From JAXLWB01 sp046328715 (lineage in GTDB: Bacteria > Chloroflexota > Anaerolineae > Caldilineales > Caldilineaceae): 64,000 bases of DNA. Positions 61,504 to 64,000 of the stretch are shown in pieces. The stretch is from assembly GCA_046328715.1 (NCBI GenBank), contig JAXLWB010000017.1, positions 62,001 through 126,000 of the forward strand, written 5' to 3'. A model generated the notes under the pieces. It did no database searches and was not told the origin of the DNA. It saw only the letters and a program-made list of their open reading frames with translations. The translations under genes were made by a program, and so were the position numbers. Position 1 is the first letter of the stretch. Each line of letters starts with the position of its first letter.

Positions 61504-61551
61504 AAAAGCCATGCATTTTAGCTTTACTCACGAAGAAAACGCATGGCTTTT
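61504..61551. repeat. Inverted repeat between sugar-kinase and histidine-kinase genes
   Basis: AAAAGCCATGC (61504-61514) and GCATGGCTTTT (61541-61551) are exact complements with a 26-nt loop. It can act as the terminator of the recycling cluster on the minus strand. Confidence 0.65.
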
Positions 61552-61653
61552 GCAACCGCAATTGGTATTATATACCCTTAACGCCAAAGGGTACATCTGT
61601 AATTATCAGTTTAGTTGTTTCTGTTAGCTTACAATTGCAGTTTGTTCTCATGC

Positions 61654-62598
61654 TTATCTGTTGAGCAAACGCAATGCGATTCGAATTGCTCCTTGCGCGG
61701 GCTCGTGCACAACTGTAATTGGTTGTAACGTAATTCCCTGCCGCGCTATAGCCTGATCAAAAGAACGGCTGATTTGCAGGTTGTTAGTAATGACGCCACC
61801 GGCCACTGCGCAGGGAATCTCGGACTCGAAGCCAAGCTTTTTAACCAGAGTTTGTACGGAATGTACAAGCTGATCGGCTGCCTGATAAAGAATCGTTTGT
61901 GCAATACAATCACCTTGCTCAGCCGCAGCGTCAACGAAACGGGTGAGGAAAGCAATCTCTGAGGTGGGCACCCGCTCTCGATAGATCCAGCGAACCAACT
62001 CAAGCGGCGACTCTAGGTTACAATGGCGCAAAATCATCTGTGTGAGCAAGGTGGGCGCTCCTCGGCCATCATGGGCAGCCATCACCGCTTGCAAGGCGGC
62101 CAATCCAATCGAAAAGCCACTGCCTTGATCGCCCAAGAGATATCCCCAACCATCGACACGTCCTCGCTCATCCTGGCGATTGCGACCAAACACGATCATG
62201 CCTGTGCCGCAAATCAGCGCAATCCCCCAGCCCTCAGGCGTGCCTGCTGCTAGGACTAGCTCCGCATCGTTGACCAATGCGGCTTTAGTGTTGGGAAAGT
62301 GCTCTGCAATCCATGGCTCAAATAGTACTCGATTATCAGGCCGATCTACCCCGGCCAATCCAAAACAGAGTGCCGAAATCGGTGCTCTGTTCAACCCAGC
62401 CTCGACAAAACTTGCGGCGACTGCCTGCTCGATGGCCGCGCATGCTTGTTCGATGCCTACTGTGAAATGGTTGGCGGTTCCCGCACTGCCCCGTCCCAGT
62501 ATCCTACCTTCGGCGTCGGCTAATAGCGCAGTTGTCTTGCTGCCACCGCCATCCACGCCAAGAAGAAACTGGGTCGGAGTCACCGTAGCTCTTGTCAT
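61654..62598 (-). CDS. BadF/BadG-type N-acetylglucosamine kinase-like protein
   Basis: 314 residues. The ASKHA ATPase fold is seen from LLGVDGGGSKTTALL (phosphate 1), FGLAGVDRP, LVNDAELVLAAGTPEGWGIALICGTGM (phosphate 2 and catalytic Asp), DGWGYLLGDQGSGFSIG and AVAGGVITN. Members phosphorylate GlcNAc or MurNAc. It begins 4 nt after the murQ stop, so it is translated with it and should act on an amino sugar released during wall recycling. GlcNAc-6-phosphate would next need NagA, not seen here, and then NagB. Confidence 0.88.
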   Translation of the reverse strand: MTRATVTPTQFLLGVDGGGSKTTALLADAEGRILGRGSAGTANHFTVGIEQACAAIEQAVAASFVEAGLNRAPISALCFGLAGVDRPDNRVLFEPWIAEHFPNTKAALVNDAELVLAAGTPEGWGIALICGTGMIVFGRNRQDERGRVDGWGYLLGDQGSGFSIGLAALQAVMAAHDGRGAPTLLTQMILRHCNLESPLELVRWIYRERVPTSEIAFLTRFVDAAAEQGDCIAQTILYQAADQLVHSVQTLVKKLGFESEIPCAVAGGVITNNLQISRSFDQAIARQGITLQPITVVHEPAQGAIRIALRLLNR

Positions 62599-62602
62599 CT
62601 TG

Positions 62603-63514
62603 TCATGTCCGACCTGATCTCTTCATCATCCCTTCAACCGCCTGGCGAACAACGCCATTGGCTTCTGCTAAACGTTCACGTGCCGCCTGCGGGGAAAGTT
62701 GTGCCAGATGGGCGACAATAGCCGTTTTGACTTCACCGTCGCATTGGTGCAGAAGCGTATTGGCTGTTTCCTCGTCCAGATTGCAAGCTTGTTCGACAAT
62801 GCGGATGGCCCGACGACGCAGTTTTGTGTTCTTCGCCTGCACGTCGACCATCAAATTGCCATAGGTCTTGCCCAATCGAATCATCACACCTGTTGACAAC
62901 GTATTGAGCACCAACTTTTGCGCCGTGCCCGCCTTCATGCGCGTAGAGCCGGTAACAACCTCTGGCCCTACCAACGGCAAAATGGCAATATCGGCTGCAC
63001 TTTCCATTGGACAGGGACGGTTGCAGGCCACGGCGATGACCAGTGCTCGACGTTCCCGTGCCGCCCGCATCGCTCCAAGCACATAAGGCGTTGAGCCACT
63101 AGCAGCGATACCAATAACGCTATCTGTTGCGTCTAGCGCAAACTGCTCCACCTCTGCCCTTCCAGCAGATTCATCATCCTCGGCCCCTTCCACCGAATTG
63201 CGCAGCGCAAAATCCCCACCTGCAATTCGCCCGATCACAATGTCGGTTGAGACGCTGTAGGTCGGCGGACACTCTGACGCATCCAGCACACCCAGCCGGC
63301 CAGATGTTCCTGCACCAAAGTAAAAGAGCCGTCCGCCGCGCCGCATCCGTTCGACAATAGCGTCGATAGCAGTTGCAATTGAATGGGCCTCAGCGCCAAC
63401 TGCGACCGCTACCTTGGCATCTTCGCTGTTGATAAGCTTCACCATTTCCAGCGTCGCAAGCTGATCAATTTTGCTGCTTGCTGGGTTTCTTGTTTCAGTA
63501 ATTGAAAGTGTCAT
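62603..63514 (-). CDS. murQ: N-acetylmuramic acid 6-phosphate etherase
   Basis: 303 residues from the ATG at 63514 (MTLSITETRNPASSKIDQL); the longer frame adds 29 residues encoded by an inverted repeat. The SIS domain has FYFGAGTSGRLGVLDASECPPT and IAASGSTPYVLGA. The catalytic Glu lies in SVEGAEDD, and PEVVTGSTRMKAGTAQK binds substrate. It removes the lactyl ether of MurNAc-6-phosphate to give GlcNAc-6-phosphate and D-lactate. It is located between anmK and the BadF-type kinase on the same strand. Confidence 0.95.
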   Translation of the reverse strand: MTLSITETRNPASSKIDQLATLEMVKLINSEDAKVAVAVGAEAHSIATAIDAIVERMRRGGRLFYFGAGTSGRLGVLDASECPPTYSVSTDIVIGRIAGGDFALRNSVEGAEDDESAGRAEVEQFALDATDSVIGIAASGSTPYVLGAMRAARERRALVIAVACNRPCPMESAADIAILPLVGPEVVTGSTRMKAGTAQKLVLNTLSTGVMIRLGKTYGNLMVDVQAKNTKLRRRAIRIVEQACNLDEETANTLLHQCDGEVKTAIVAHLAQLSPQAARERLAEANGVVRQAVEGMMKRSGRT

Positions 63515-63521
63515 AGGTTCT

Positions 63522-63602
63522 AAAAGTGGCAAAGTTGAAAAGTTGAAAAGTGGCAAGATTTTGGTATTACTCTGCAACTTTGCAACTCTGCCACTCTTCA
63601 AC
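63522..63602. repeat. Inverted repeat of GTTGAAAAGTGGCA-type words before murQ
   Basis: The left arm (63522-63557) repeats AAAGTTGAAAAG and AAGTGGCAA words. The right arm (63570-63602) carries CTGCAACTTTGCAAC and CTGCCACTCTTCAAC. It fills the anmK-murQ gap. Confidence 0.6.
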
Positions 63603-63604
63603 TA

Positions 63605-64000
63605 TTAATACGTTATTGACCCCAAAATGACAGCATGGCGGGCTCCGGTCGCTGCGGGTAGGTTGCCGGGACGTTTGTGCCAGCTTTCATAGGCGAGGAT
63701 AGCAAAGGCAACGGCCTCCTTCGCCTCCACCTGTAATCCGACCTCGTCGGATGGTACGATCTGCACCGAAGGCAAGGCAGTGCGCAAGTAGCTCATCAAA
63801 GTCTGATTACGCGCCCCACCACCGCTGACGATCATTTCATCGGGAAGCTGGGGTAGGAAACGACGATAGGCGTCGGCGATGCTAAAAGCGGTCATCGCTG
63901 TACAGGTGGCGATGAAGTCTTGATTGGAGAGCCCACGCTGCTGCGCTCGCTGCCACAATTCTGCACCTAACTGGGCGCCGAAGCGTTCCCGTCCTGTCGT
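63605..64000 (-). CDS. anmK: Anhydro-N-acetylmuramic acid kinase (5' part outside window)
   Basis: The frame runs off the right edge; about 131 C-terminal residues are visible. They begin TTGRERFG, continue with DFIATCTAMTAFSIADAYRRF, the conserved EMIVSGGGARNQTLMSYL and the VGLQVEAKEAVAFAILAYESW block, then NLPAATGARHAVILGSITY. AnmK opens and phosphorylates 1,6-anhydroMurNAc to MurNAc-6-phosphate, the substrate of MurQ, which is the next gene. The two are 90 bp apart. Confidence 0.93.
   Translation of the reverse strand, partial: TTGRERFGAQLGAELWQRAQQRGLSNQDFIATCTAMTAFSIADAYRRFLPQLPDEMIVSGGGARNQTLMSYLRTALPSVQIVPSDEVGLQVEAKEAVAFAILAYESWHKRPGNLPAATGARHAVILGSITY

Overview
The window looks like chromosomal DNA of a Chloroflexota bacterium, probably a Caldilineae/Anaerolineae-type lineage. 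This is inferred from content, not from a marker gene: secreted proteins ending in a bare FLPV/YLPL-type tail, CSLREA and choice-of-anchor-Q beta-helix proteins, delta-60 repeats, TP-rich linkers, DUF4058, a GlcD-GlcE fusion, and a deoxyhypusine-synthase-like protein beside pyruvoyl arginine decarboxylase. No rRNA, tRNA, CRISPR array or transposase was recognised.

Layout. 0-2.7 kb: a copper-amine-oxidase-like pair, apparently split into an N-domain protein and a membrane-anchored catalytic protein. 2.8-8.1 kb: metabolic genes (Gfo/Idh/MocA oxidoreductase, cyclase-family hydrolase, NagB, P1 peptidase, D-threonine-aldolase-like enzyme). 8.1-9.0 kb: a gene-poor gap with an orphan + strand terminator. 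9.0-21.4 kb: four consecutive surface proteins with different N-terminal modules (delta-60; WxS/GQRY repeats plus beta-helix; GH105 plus beta-helix; beta-helix) that share one C-terminal two-domain cassette and a terminal LP motif. 21.7-29.9 kb: an AT-richer accessory segment with a secreted trypsin-like protease, a transmembrane kinase-fold protein carrying an extracytoplasmic type-1 periplasmic-binding domain, a divergent STAND-like NTPase with an OmpR-type winged helix, and an orphan BrnA antitoxin. 30-36.6 kb: a giant lamin-tail-domain protein. 36.7-47.9 kb: ComEC, FmdB, a degenerate M23 protein, a gene-free interval with DnaA-box-like sites, a NarL-type regulator, an HtrA lipoprotein, Ldh2-type dehydrogenase, M19 dipeptidase, GH3 hexosaminidase and a DDAH-like hydrolase.

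47.9-54.1 kb is the glycolate-oxidase locus (glcF upstream of a glcD-glcE fusion). It is interrupted by DNA lying between two 157-bp copies of the glcF 3' end, with a decayed VapBC-type module at one edge and a frameshifted membrane gene plus DUF4058 inside. 54-55.8 kb holds a membrane-anchored jelly-roll-like protein and a HEAT-repeat protein. 55.8-58.6 kb is a polyamine locus: arginine to agmatine (PdaD), to putrescine (SpeB), to a DHS-like aminobutyl transferase. A CHASE4 hybrid histidine kinase follows, and then the start of a cell-wall recycling cluster (BadF-type sugar kinase, murQ, anmK). With nagB and the GH3 hexosaminidase elsewhere in the window, that cluster supplies most steps from GlcNAc-anhMurNAc to fructose-6-phosphate.

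Two window-wide features stand out. Many gaps between genes carry strong inverted repeats built from short repeated words, each different in sequence. Several genes also have a -10 box only 7-10 nt before the start codon and no Shine-Dalgarno sequence, suggesting leaderless mRNAs.
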